A stretch of DNA of 64,000 nt from JASLDZ01 sp965199975 (GCA_965199975.1 OZ241340.1:1488001-1552000); one strand, 5' to 3'. Positions 8,247 through 16,312 are shown, numbered from the stretch's first letter. Translations and numbers: made by a program. Notes: a model not told the origin generated them from the sequence alone.

Positions 8247-8690
8247 AACGAGCAAGCTGGCTCGCGGATGGGCGACCCGTATGCGACGATCGGCTTCGCA
8301 TTGAAGCAGGCCCAGCAGGCGCTTCGCACCCGCCTGGACTTCGGACTGCGTGGGATCGGGCTTACCACGTCCCAATATGCGGTTCTCGCCTCGCTGGAGG
8401 CCGAAACCGGCGCTTCGAATGCCGTGCTCGCGCGCCGCGCTTTCGTCACTCCGCAATCGATGCAGGCGATTCTGGTCGGACTTGAACGCACCGGATTCAT
8501 CGCGCGGATAGCTCATCCCGACCACCGACGAGTCCAGAGCACCGAACTGACCGCGTCCGGTCGTGACGTCCTCGAGATGGCCTCCGGGATCGTGGCCGAT
8601 GCCGAAGCGCGCGTTCGGAACGCTGTGGCGCCGCTCGATGTCCTGGAGGTCACCGCAATGCTGCTGCGCCTAGCAAAGGCACTCCGTTGA
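8241..8690 (+). CDS. MarR-family transcriptional regulator
   Basis: 149 residues from ATG 8241. The winged-helix core is visible: GLTTSQYAVLASLEAETGAS, then the recognition region LARRAFVTPQSMQAILVGLE, and the wing HPDHRRVQSTELTASGRDVL, all classic for MarR. The N- and C-terminal helices form the dimer interface. Upstream in-frame codons start inside the divergent VOC promoter region and were rejected. The gene sits on a palindrome that covers its own start codon, so it is probably autoregulated and represses the VOC gene until a ligand binds. Confidence 0.88.
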   Translation: MSNEQAGSRMGDPYATIGFALKQAQQALRTRLDFGLRGIGLTTSQYAVLASLEAETGASNAVLARRAFVTPQSMQAILVGLERTGFIARIAHPDHRRVQSTELTASGRDVLEMASGIVADAEARVRNAVAPLDVLEVTAMLLRLAKALR

Positions 8691-8758
8691 GCAGCGCGGG
8701 GTTGGGCATTCTCGACGACGCCGTCTCCCGTGGACTTGCCGCCGGCAGCGTGATCCTC

Positions 8759-8873
8759 GGATCGCCGGCGCATTCGGAGCGCCGGCGGGCATCGCGGCCA
8801 GATCGGCTGGCTTGCCGAGAACACCCCAGTTCTCCTCCTCGACCTCATGAATGCGGACCATCAAGCAGCGCAT
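8759..8873 (-). pseudogene. Remnant of the C-terminal part of a tautomerase-like protein
   Basis: About 38 codons on the minus strand read MVRIHEVEEENWGVLGKPAD and on to NAPA. The strand ending in HEV followed by ENWG resembles the C-terminal segment of 4-oxalocrotonate-tautomerase-superfamily proteins. There is no start, no N-terminal catalytic Pro and no natural stop. A second open piece lies just upstream on the same strand (about 8848-9069, with PSEADIRKLVPDLRGFLPPE); it may belong to the same decayed region, and its family is not recognised. Together these make up the gap 8691-9139, which has no intact gene. Confidence 0.35.
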
Positions 8874-9139
8874 CGTTGACGCGGCTGGTTGCCTCCAGCT
8901 GCGGCCATTGCCCGACTCCTTCGGGCGGGAGGAAACCGCGCAAGTCCGGCACCAACTTCCTTATGTCAGCTTCCGAAGGTGCGCGCAGCGGCGCAGGAAG
9001 CTTTTGCGTCCCGAACCCCCGTTTCGGTCGCGCAGTTCGGGAGAGAAAACCGCGAACGGCTACTGGCAAGCGTGGGCTCTCGTATCACCGTCGCCGTCTT
9101 CGACAGCCGTCCTCCGACAACAGGTCATTTGAGGAGAGC

Positions 9140-10045
9140 TTACGACGGCTTCATGGCCGCGATGTCGGCTACCCGCACCGATGCTCCAGCTTGCGGTGCG
9201 GCCGAGATCATGGCGTCGACCAATGCTTCGCATTCGGGCTGACCCGTAGCCAGCAGCTCGCGGAACGACCGGACGCGGGACATGGACCAGAGCACCGCCG
9301 CGAACATCGAAGCCGGCGCACGGTCGATCAGCGTTTTGGTCCGGGGATAGACAGGGTAGCCCAGAGCCTTGATCAGCCCAAAGCTGGCGTGAACACCGCG
9401 CGCCAAGGCGGAGGCTTCCTTCCACGATGCGCCGCCGCCGCGCTTCACACCGGCCACGGAGACGCTCTCGAACGCCACGCACAACGGGACGTGGCAGCGA
9501 AGCCATAGGGGCATGTCGCGTTCGAGCTTGGCCGGCAGCCCTGCGGCGTTGAACAGGGCCACCCAACGCTCCTGGTCCATGAGGGTCTTCTGGCCTCCTG
9601 CGCCGATGGTGGCCTTTAGACGGCCGTCTTCGTCCAACGTGGCCTGGACGAAGTTCATGCCGAAGGCGCAGCGCTCGGGACCGACAGCTTCGCGCAGGCG
9701 CTCCGGATCGAAGGTGTTGAACATGAACTGGACGCACCGGGCGGCGCTGCGCCGCAAAGCCGGAAGCACCGCGTCGACCTGATGCGCCAGGAGCGTGACG
9801 ATGACGAGATCGAATGGGGTCTGCTCGTCGAGCGCACCCGCCACGTGGACGTTCGTCCGCTCGCCTTTCACGTCGATGATGGCGCCGTCGCGCCGGAGCT
9901 GTTCCAGGCGCCTCGAGTCAGGCCGCGCCACGACGGTCACGTCGTGGCCGCCCGTGCGGGCCAGCTGAAAGGCGAACGTGCTCCCGATGTTGCCGACACC
10001 GAGCACGGCGATGCGAAGCGATGATGCGGATGGGACGATCGACAT
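9140..10045 (-). CDS. Ketopantoate reductase-like NADP-dependent dehydrogenase
   Basis: 301 residues from ATG 10045. It opens with the nucleotide-binding motif RIAVLGVGNIGSTFAFQLA and contains the strand FDLVIVTLLAHQVDAVLP and the FNTFD segment typical of the ketopantoate reductase (ApbA/PanE) family, which reduces 2-dehydropantoate in pantothenate synthesis. The C-terminal helical domain is present, including the IKALGYPVYP region. Island-borne relatives often act on other 2-keto acids, and no panB or panC lies nearby, so I do not assign the symbol panE. It is downstream of the broken SDR gene on the same strand. Confidence 0.75.
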   Translation of the reverse strand: MSIVPSASSLRIAVLGVGNIGSTFAFQLARTGGHDVTVVARPDSRRLEQLRRDGAIIDVKGERTNVHVAGALDEQTPFDLVIVTLLAHQVDAVLPALRRSAARCVQFMFNTFDPERLREAVGPERCAFGMNFVQATLDEDGRLKATIGAGGQKTLMDQERWVALFNAAGLPAKLERDMPLWLRCHVPLCVAFESVSVAGVKRGGGASWKEASALARGVHASFGLIKALGYPVYPRTKTLIDRAPASMFAAVLWSMSRVRSFRELLATGQPECEALVDAMISAAPQAGASVRVADIAAMKPS

Positions 10046-10186
10046 GACTGGTATCTTGGACCCGCGACAGGCAAAATGGAATCGTTCCACTCAAGCCGGT
10101 CGTCCAAAAAGCGGCTTGGCTTGGTCTCTTGCTGCACCAACCCTTGTAGTGCTCCGTGGCAAGGTCGCTGAAGGGGCCTGCTCGGT

Positions 10187-10956
10187 TCAGCGCGGTCCCG
10201 GAATGGTGAAACCGCCATCGACGAGCAGCGACTGACCGGTGACGACGCGCGCTTCCTCGGTGCAGAGCCACACTGCGACATCGGCGATGTCTTCCGGCGT
10301 GCCCACCCTGCCGAGCGCCGCGTGTGCCGCGAGCGGCGGGATGGTGGCGTCGCCGTGCGCGCGCAGCATCGGCGTGTCGATCACGCCGGGATTGATGTTG
10401 TTGACGCGGATGCCGTGCGGCCCCGCTTCCAGCGCGATCGCCCGGATCTGGCGTCCAGCCCCGCCTTGCTCGCCGAATACCCCGATGTCCCGACGGTCGC
10501 GGCCGTGGACAGGAAAGACGAAGTGTTGACGATCGCTCCGCCATGGCCGGCCGGCACCATCGCGCGCAGCGCCGCGCGGGTCATTAGCCATGGCCCCCTC
10601 AGATTGATGGCGATCAGCTCGTCGAACGCCGCTTCGTGCATGTCGATGATCGGGCCGCCCTTGCCCTGGATGCCGGTATTGTTGAACAGGCAGTCGAGCC
10701 GCCCGAACCGTTCAACCTTGGTGGCGACGATCCGCTCGGCATCGTCGGCCCGCGACACGTCGCCGGCGATCACCAACGCTTCGCCGCCCGCCACGCGGAT
10801 TGCCGCAGCATTGGCTTGCAATGGTTCCTCGCGGCGCCCGATCAGGGTAACGCGCGCGCCCTCACGTGCGAAGGCGCGGGCGGCAGCTTCGCCGATGCCC
10901 GTGCCGGCCCCGGTTACGATCGCAACCTGACCTTCGAGACGACGACCATTGTTCAT
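10187..10956 (-). pseudogene. Short-chain dehydrogenase/reductase gene with a frameshift
   Basis: The first part (ATG 10956, AAAGGG upstream) has the SDR cofactor loop VTGAGTGIGEAAA, the Ser strand IVNTSS and the YSASKAGLD catalytic Tyr/Lys motif. At about 10450 the frame breaks directly after SASKAGLDA, and the classic continuation (IRAIALEAGPHGIRVNNINP, then a G-rich C-terminus with QSLLVDGGFTIPG) is in another frame that stops at 10187. The total of 770 nt is not a multiple of three. One missing base in a short C run of the sequence encoding LDAQIRA would explain it. It is either a recent pseudogene or a sequencing error. Confidence 0.8.
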
Positions 10957-11007
10957 TCTGGATACCCTTTCGACTAGGCTAGGGATGTGGTCCTCCGTGG
11001 ACCCCGA

Positions 11008-11166
11008 ATAAGTCGCCACCTTGTAAGTCCACACGGTGCTACGCACCATCGGCGAGGAGGGCAGCTCCTCGCAATCGAGGGCCAGCGCCGTCAGGGCAAC
11101 CGCAACGCGCTGCCGATCGGCGGCATCGAAGGTGCCAGCCGGCGAGTGGATAATGAGCTTCGGCAT
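11008..11166 (-). pseudogene. Remnant of the N-terminal part of a tautomerase-like protein
   Basis: ATG 11166 opens MPKLIIHSPAGTFDAADRQR, with the Pro2 that is the catalytic base of 4-oxalocrotonate-tautomerase-superfamily enzymes, and continues to STVWTY at about residue 47. After roughly residue 53 the similarity stops and the frame runs without a stop into the downstream SDR gene. A functional protein would need about twice this length. It could be read as an in-frame N-terminal fusion to the SDR, but the SDR has its own ATG with a ribosome binding site. Confidence 0.5.
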
Positions 11167-11223
11167 GATGTTGCCTCCCGACATGGAGGGCGGGTGCCGC
11201 ACGACGGGACCCGCCGATGGGCG

Positions 11224-11979
11224 TCAGATGGTCTGGCCGCCCGACACCTCGATGCGTTGACCATTCACCCAGCGATTGTCGGGACCGAGCAGGCTTGCGA
11301 CCATCGGGCCGATATCGTCGGGCAGGCCGACGCGGCCGAGCGCGGTCATGCCGGCGAACGCCGTGTTGTAGTCGGGGATGTCGCGCACCGCGCCGCCCAG
11401 GAAGTCCGTCTCGATCGCGCCGGGGGCAACCGCGTTAGCGGTGATGCCGCGAGCGCCCAGCTCCTTCGCCATGTAGACGGTCAGGACTTCCACCGCACCC
11501 TTGGCGGCCGAGTAGGCCGAGAAGCCGGGGAACGATACGCGGGTCAGGCCCGACGAGAAGTTGATGATCCGCCCGCCATCGGCCAGCACCGGCAGCAGCG
11601 CCTGGGTCAGGAAGAACACGCCCTTGACGTGAACGGCGAACAGTTTGTCGAACTGCTCCTCCGTCGTAGCGGCGAAGTCCGCCATCTCGCCATGGCCGGC
11701 GTTGTTGACCAGGTGGTCGATCGTGTCGCGGCCAAACGTCTCGGTCAGGGTGCCATGCAGCGTGTCAAGGAAGACGGGGAAGGTCGAGACGTCGCCGGTG
11801 TCGAGCTGCAATGCCACGGCCTTGCGCCCCAGCGCCTCGATCGCGGCGACGACGGCATCGGCATTGTCCTTGCCGCTATGATAGGTGAGGATCACGTCGC
11901 CGCCATGGCGAGCGATGCTGATCGCGGTGTTGCGGCCGAGGCCACGGCTGCCGCCGGTCACAAGAGAGATGGTGGTCAT
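11224..11979 (-). CDS. Short-chain dehydrogenase/reductase
   Basis: 251 residues, a complete classical SDR. Visible are the cofactor loop VTGGSRGLGRNTA, the NNAG motif, the catalytic Ser in INFSSG, the YSAAK Tyr/Lys pair, and the C-terminal RVGLPDDIGPMVASLLGPD plus the NGQRIEVSGG end. NADP preference is suggested by a basic residue in the glycine loop. It is probably cytoplasmic. It is divergent from the AraC-family gene at 12111 with 131 bp between them, and is probably that regulator's target. The substrate is unknown. It is unbroken, unlike the SDR downstream. Confidence 0.88.
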   Translation of the reverse strand: MTTISLVTGGSRGLGRNTAISIARHGGDVILTYHSGKDNADAVVAAIEALGRKAVALQLDTGDVSTFPVFLDTLHGTLTETFGRDTIDHLVNNAGHGEMADFAATTEEQFDKLFAVHVKGVFFLTQALLPVLADGGRIINFSSGLTRVSFPGFSAYSAAKGAVEVLTVYMAKELGARGITANAVAPGAIETDFLGGAVRDIPDYNTAFAGMTALGRVGLPDDIGPMVASLLGPDNRWVNGQRIEVSGGQTI

Positions 11980-12110
11980 GGATACCTCCGGTTGGTGTTC
12001 CCGGTCCTATGCATCGACCCGCCCCAGCCGTGTTGCGCGATCATCCGAAAAACCTGCCTGATCGTCCAGATGCATTGCCGCACTGTCGTGCCATCCATAT
12101 TGAGGAATCG

Positions 12111-13004
12111 ATGACCGATCAGCTTCTCGACTATGCCCTACGCTACGCCGACGCTCATGCAGATCGGAGCGGAGTTGCTACTACCCCTGTCGATGGGCTG
12201 GTAATCCTGCGCGAGACGGCGCCGACGATGCTGCGATATGCGGTGTCCCGACCGTTGGTGGCGCTGGTGCTGCAAGGCGGCAAGCGCGTGACGATGGGTA
12301 ACCAGACCTTCGACTTCGGCACGGGCGACTCCCTCCTCATCACCACCGACGTACCCACGGTCAGCCAGATCACGACCGCCAGTCGCGCCTTGCCTTATTA
12401 TTCGCTCGTCCTCGAACTCGATCCCGCCATCATCGGCGGTCTGGTAGGCGAGATCGGCCCGGCTCCGTTCGAGATGGATCGCCCGGTTAGGGTCGATCCG
12501 ACCGAGGCGGAGGTCGCCGACGCGGCGTTGCGCCTGCTTCGTCTGCTCGATCGCCCCGGCACGCTGGCAGTGCTGGGGCCGCAGCTCAGCCGCGAGCTGC
12601 ACTATTGGCTGCTCAGCGGGCGGCATGGCGGTGCGATTCGGGCGCTTGGCGTCACCGATAGCCACGCCCAGCGGGTCGCGCGTGCGGTTGCCATGCTTCG
12701 TGCGCACTATGCGGAGGCCGTGAAGGTGGAGGCGCTGGCCGAAGCGGCCGGTATGAGCCTGTCCGCCTTCCACGTTCATTTCCGCAGCATCACGTCGCTG
12801 TCGCCGTTGCAATTCCAGAAGCAGCTCCGGCTCATCGAGGCGCGGCGAAGAATGCTCTCGCTGGGTGAGGCTATCAGCGACGCCGCCTACGGCGTTGGCT
12901 ACGAGAGCGTGCCGCAATTTACGCGCGAATATGGTCGCATGTTCGGGATGCCTCCCGCCCGCGATGTTCGACAGGCGCGGATGCAAATGAGCCACGCTGC
13001 GTAG
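12111..13004 (+). CDS. AraC-family regulator with AraC-type N-terminal domain
   Basis: 297 residues from ATG 12111, which follows TGAGGAA. The N-terminal domain is of the type paired with alcohol or aldehyde reductases in many Proteobacteria (LVALVLQGGKRVTMG, then YYSLVLELDPAIIGGLV). The DNA-binding half has both helix-turn-helix motifs: VEALAEAAGMSLSAFHVHFR and ISDAAYGVGYESVPQFTREY. It is divergent from an SDR, the typical target. A strong hairpin follows the gene, so its transcript probably ends there. Confidence 0.87.
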   Translation: MTDQLLDYALRYADAHADRSGVATTPVDGLVILRETAPTMLRYAVSRPLVALVLQGGKRVTMGNQTFDFGTGDSLLITTDVPTVSQITTASRALPYYSLVLELDPAIIGGLVGEIGPAPFEMDRPVRVDPTEAEVADAALRLLRLLDRPGTLAVLGPQLSRELHYWLLSGRHGGAIRALGVTDSHAQRVARAVAMLRAHYAEAVKVEALAEAAGMSLSAFHVHFRSITSLSPLQFQKQLRLIEARRRMLSLGEAISDAAYGVGYESVPQFTREYGRMFGMPPARDVRQARMQMSHAA

Positions 13005-13016
13005 GTGATCCCGACC

Positions 13017-13049
13017 TTCCCGAAACCTCGTTGAGCGAGGTTTTGGGAA
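13017..13049 (+). terminator. Strong hairpin after the araC-family gene
   Basis: A 14-bp stem (13017-13030 against 13036-13049, one G-U pair in RNA) with a 5-base loop lies 13 bp after the stop codon. The T run is short (TTTT inside the stem's 3' arm), so it is not a textbook Rho-independent terminator, but its length and position make a termination or 3'-protection role likely. The stem is nearly symmetrical and could also act on transcripts from the right. Confidence 0.6.
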
Positions 13050-13250
13050 GCCGTTGGTGTTCCCGATCAACCATCCGCTGTGAGAATACCGGCAGAGCAG
13101 CGGGCAGCGGGCGGGGGCCGTGGATCAGCGCCCCCTCCGGTGCCAACATGAATGGACGGCAGAAGTTGGGGAGCCGAAACCAGGCTGCGAATGGCCGGGT
13201 ATGGGTCTGCCCGGCATCGGCGTCGCTGACTTCATCAGCGCTCAGGTTGA

Positions 13251-13964
13251 TCAGTCGACGCGATAGACCCCGCCGCTACTCGCGTCGCGATAGAGATCAA
13301 CCCGTTCGCCGTTCCAATGATAGTCGAGGTGCCGGCCCTGGATCAGGTTGGCGGCGCGGTTGGGATAGAAGAGGCCGACGCATTGCCCGCCGGAGTCGCG
13401 CTGGCTGGGATAAACTAGGCCGTCCGATCCGCCTGCCCGGAGCGACGCCGCGAGGGTCTGGGCCTCGTCGTAATTGTCGGGGTCGAGCGCAGGGCTCAAG
13501 GCTGCGGCTCGGCCGCGCAGATCGTGGAGGTCGGCGGCGAGATCGAGCACGAGTTCGCGGAACTGCGACGTCCAGCCCGGCGGCTCGGCGGTGCGCGCCA
13601 TGAATCGCGCGTGGTGGTGCATGGTCTCCAGAAGCGCAGTCTCGAACCTCTCGGCGACGTAGAGCACGCCGAAGTCGCCTCGTGTGAACCGGCTCGGTCG
13701 GTCGGGGCTGACATGCGTAAACGGCGCCATCAGGTAGGTGGCGCCCGGACCTGTAACGCGGCGATCAGGGGGCACGAGATCGAGTGCGCCGAGCGTTTCC
13801 ATTAGGCGCGGGTTGGTCTTCTGCTCGGCGGCGATCAGCAGCGGCCAGTCTTCCGGGTCGGCGATGTCCTCGAACAGGTCGATCGGCGGGTACAGGCTGC
13901 GGATGATACGGCGTGCGCCTGTCCAGGAGACGAAAGTGGTCGGGACCAACCCGGGGTCGATCAC
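13251..13964 (-). CDS. RES-domain toxin (NAD+-degrading type)
   Basis: 237 residues. RES toxins break down NAD+ by phosphorolysis or hydrolysis and are held in check by Xre-type antitoxins. Typical segments are present: RFTRGDFGVLYVAERFETAL with the conserved Arg, Tyr and Glu, then GSDGLVYPSQRDSGGQCVGL with the conserved Ser, and FYPNRA near the end. The likely start is GTG 13964, whose GTGA overlaps the antitoxin stop by 4 nt; longer in-frame extensions would overlap the antitoxin out of frame. The protein is somewhat longer than many RES toxins, with about 80 residues before the core. No inactivating change is seen. Confidence 0.8.
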   Translation of the reverse strand: MIDPGLVPTTFVSWTGARRIIRSLYPPIDLFEDIADPEDWPLLIAAEQKTNPRLMETLGALDLVPPDRRVTGPGATYLMAPFTHVSPDRPSRFTRGDFGVLYVAERFETALLETMHHHARFMARTAEPPGWTSQFRELVLDLAADLHDLRGRAAALSPALDPDNYDEAQTLAASLRAGGSDGLVYPSQRDSGGQCVGLFYPNRAANLIQGRHLDYHWNGERVDLYRDASSGGVYRVD

Positions 13965-14374
13965 CAGCAACCACGCTCCGCGTCGAGGTAGCGCCGCACG
14001 CGCATGAGGTCGGTCAGCTCGCCGCCCAGCATGACGTCCAGCGCCGAACGTTCTCCGAAAGCAGCATTTGGTGCCTTGATCCAGGCGTACCCTCGCGCGG
14101 CCTCGCTGAACACGATCTTCAAGGCCTTGTGGATGCCCATGAGGTTCGAGAGCCGCGCCTTGCCGTCGCGACCGAGGCGCCCGACGTCGCCTGCTTTCCA
14201 TCGGGCAAAGGTGCGCCGCGGGACATCGAGGATAATCGCCGCCTGGTCGTCGTTCACGCCCCAGAGCCGGAAGAGGTTGAGGGCGGCGCGAAACATCGCG
14301 GCCGCCTCTTCGTCGGTGATCGGCTCCGGCGTGAAGGGCCGGGGCTCGCTCGCAACTCGCGTCAGTGTCGCCAT
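13961..14374 (-). CDS. Xre/MbcA/ParS-type antitoxin
   Basis: 137 residues from ATG 14374, preceded by AGGAGC. The middle has a helix-turn-helix-like segment (WGVNDDQAAIILDVPRRTFA), followed by the toxin-binding domain common to MbcA/ParS antitoxins (LGRDGKARLSNLMGIHKALK, then the GYAWIKAPNAAFGERSAL segment that inserts into the RES active site). The gene precedes the toxin with a 4-nt overlap, the usual order in RES-Xre systems. It probably represses its own promoter. Its place next to the integrase fits a role in keeping the island. Confidence 0.82.
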   Translation of the reverse strand: MATLTRVASEPRPFTPEPITDEEAAAMFRAALNLFRLWGVNDDQAAIILDVPRRTFARWKAGDVGRLGRDGKARLSNLMGIHKALKIVFSEAARGYAWIKAPNAAFGERSALDVMLGGELTDLMRVRRYLDAERGCW

Positions 14375-14436
14375 AACAGCTCCTGTCATTTGACATGGTG
14401 TAGTCGCATTCAGGCCAAATGGCAATAGAGGCGCAC

Positions 14437-14721
14437 TTAGTAGACACGCGCATTTTCGCCAGCGGTGCGGTCGTGTCGGCGCTCTGCGGCCCATCCCTCA
14501 AGGTCCGCCACCGCGTAGCGGACGAACTTGCCGAACTTGTAGAAAGGCGGACCGCCGCCCAGCGAGCGGTAACACTCAAGGGAGTGCGGGCTGAGCGCCA
14601 GGTAGCGGGCGGCCGCCTCAGTGTCGACGAACGGGATCAACCCCGTGTCGTCGACTTCTCGCGCGCGTCGCATGATCTCGACGGGCGGCCAGCGCGTATG
14701 CGGGTTCTGGCAGTCAGACAT
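14437..14721 (-). CDS. AlpA/excisionase-like helix-turn-helix protein
   Basis: 94 residues. The second half is a MerR-type winged helix of the AlpA/excisionase kind: PFVDTEAAARYLALSPHSLE, YRSLGGGPPFYKFGKFVRY, then DLEGWAAERR. Such proteins are recombination directionality factors or phage/island activators. The ATG (14719-14721) lies inside the last codons of the integrase gene, an 8-nt overlap, so the two are translated from one transcript. This position supports the excisionase reading, but the family also contains plain regulators. Confidence 0.72.
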   Translation of the reverse strand: MSDCQNPHTRWPPVEIMRRAREVDDTGLIPFVDTEAAARYLALSPHSLECYRSLGGGPPFYKFGKFVRYAVADLEGWAAERRHDRTAGENARVY

Positions 14722-16081
14722 GCTCCGCCTCCGCCGCCGTGGAGTTGCGGGGAGTCGACTTCGGCGGCGCCGCCCGGGTTTCGTCCTTGCGGCCTCGGTA
14801 AGGGCGATACGCGCCGAGCGCCGTCTTGGTGACCGGACAAGCCTTGCGACCCGGGGGCGAGGCGCCGACGGCCGCAGCCAGCGCCGGAGCCTTGTCGGAG
14901 ACGGTCTCGCCGCTCACCACGCGGAGGCGGCGCGCCGCGACAGTTTCGGCCGCGGCGCGGATCGGGTCGTCCTCAGTGTGGACGTAGCGCATGAACATCG
15001 TGACCGTCTTGTGGGCGGTCAGCGCCATGCCGACCTTGATCGGGACGCCGGAGTTGGCGATGTCGGTCGCCGAACGGTGCCGAACGGCATGGGTCCCGCA
15101 GTGCGGCAGCCCGGCTCGTTCGAGGACGCGTCGCCAGGCGGCCTGGTAGGTATTTTTGCTCATCGCCTTCGATCCATCGAAGAGCGAGGGGATCACGAAG
15201 CGTGAGCGGAGATAGCGCGGCGCACTTTTCAACAGGCGCAGCGCCTCGGCGCTGATCGGCTTGGACATATCGCCGGTCTTGCTATCCGGCCACACCACGC
15301 GTCGCTGGCCGAAGTCGATCCACTCCCATTCGAGGTCGAGGATCTCCGACATCCGCGCCGCGAACTCGAACTGGAGGCGGATGGCGAGCGTCAGGACCGG
15401 GTGCTCCAGCCCCTCCGCGTCAGCGCGGTCGAGATAGGCGTAGAGCCGGATCATCTCCTCGTCGGTGATCAGGCGCGTGCGCTTGCCACCACCGAACTTC
15501 TGAATGTGGCGGCAGGGGTTGGTGCCGTCCGGTCGCCAACCCCATAGCTCGGCCAGGTTGAACATCTTGCGCAGCGTGGCGAGCGTATGGTTGGCCGCAG
15601 TGGGCGTCTTGCGCATGGCGCTGATCAGCTCGGCCACCTCCGGTCGCGTCACTTCGGCGACCTTCGCCCGGCCAAGCTTCGGCACGATGTGGTTCTTGAG
15701 GATGTAGCGGTTGCGAACAGCCGAGCTGGGCTTGTTGTGGACGAGGCAGTGCTCCTCCATGTAGCGCTCGGTCAGCTCCTTGACCGTCGGCGCGCCCCGC
15801 AGCGCCTGCCGCTCGGCGCTGGGGTCCTCGCCGGCGCGCACCGCGGCGAGGTGCTCCTGGGCGAGCTTGCGGGCTTGGTCGACGGTGAGCGCGCCGAAGA
15901 CGCCGAGGCTGGGCTTGCGCCGATCGCCCGTCGGCGTCCGGTAGGACAGCATGAACACCTTGCGTCCGGCGGGCGTCACTTTACAGATGAACCCCGCCAG
16001 CGTGGTGTCGCGGAGTTCGTAATCGCGAGCTTCGGGTCGGGCGGTCTCGACGGCGGTCTTGGTGAGCTTCAAGGAAGGCAT
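14714..16081 (-). CDS. Tyrosine recombinase (integrase) of the genomic island
   Basis: 455 residues from ATG 16081. Domains: an N-terminal arm-DNA-binding domain (about 1-90, with the typical SYRTPTGDRRKPSLGVFGAL), a SAM-like core-binding domain (about 100-195) and the catalytic domain. Catalytic residues visible are Arg243 in AARMSE, His331 and Arg334 in HAVRH, His357 in LTAHK and the nucleophile Tyr366 in MRYVH. The set is complete, so the enzyme should be active. It lies about 180 bp from the tRNA-Leu fragment, which is its expected attachment site, and is read away from it. The C-terminal 70 residues are a basic tail of low complexity. Confidence 0.92.
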   Translation of the reverse strand: MPSLKLTKTAVETARPEARDYELRDTTLAGFICKVTPAGRKVFMLSYRTPTGDRRKPSLGVFGALTVDQARKLAQEHLAAVRAGEDPSAERQALRGAPTVKELTERYMEEHCLVHNKPSSAVRNRYILKNHIVPKLGRAKVAEVTRPEVAELISAMRKTPTAANHTLATLRKMFNLAELWGWRPDGTNPCRHIQKFGGGKRTRLITDEEMIRLYAYLDRADAEGLEHPVLTLAIRLQFEFAARMSEILDLEWEWIDFGQRRVVWPDSKTGDMSKPISAEALRLLKSAPRYLRSRFVIPSLFDGSKAMSKNTYQAAWRRVLERAGLPHCGTHAVRHRSATDIANSGVPIKVGMALTAHKTVTMFMRYVHTEDDPIRAAAETVAARRLRVVSGETVSDKAPALAAAVGASPPGRKACPVTKTALGAYRPYRGRKDETRAAPPKSTPRNSTAAEAEHV

Positions 16082-16259
16082 GTCCGGCTCCTGGTCGGAC
16101 CCGGATTCCAAGAGCCACATAGGAGCGGCGGTAGGGAGAACCGGGTCGGGTTACGTCGAGTCCGGGCGTAGGATAGCGAGGGGGTAAGCTATTGTTCTAC
16201 CTCGTTATATCCTGCTCCAGCGTACTCGATCGGGTCCGGTCGTAACACCGATTTCGAAG

Positions 16260-16312
16260 CTCAAAATCCGGTTCCGCAAGGAGTGCCGGTTCGACCCCGG
16301 CCACCCGCACCA
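16260..16312 (+). repeat. Attachment site (attR): 3' half of tRNA-Leu(CAA)
   Basis: The bases from the anticodon loop (CTCAAAA, anticodon CAA) through the variable arm, the T arm (with GGTTCGACCCC) and the acceptor strand CACCCGC to A-CCA match the 3' half of a bacterial tRNA-Leu. The 5' half (a GCGGGTG acceptor strand and D arm) is absent upstream, so this is not an expressed tRNA. Integration at an anticodon-loop crossover in a tRNA-Leu leaves exactly such a copy at the far end of the island. The intact tRNA-Leu should lie to the left of this window, in the same orientation. Confidence 0.82.

Noticed and set aside
13965..14579. Reading the RES toxin as a 442-residue protein
   Set aside because: The extra part overlaps the Xre antitoxin in another frame and has no protein-like composition.
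16260..16312. Functional tRNA-Leu gene
   Set aside because: No matching 5' acceptor strand or D arm exists upstream; only the 3' half is present.
1..16312. Insertion sequence or conjugation genes inside the island
   Set aside because: No transposase, relaxase, type IV secretion or replication gene was seen; only the integrase module is recognisable in this part.
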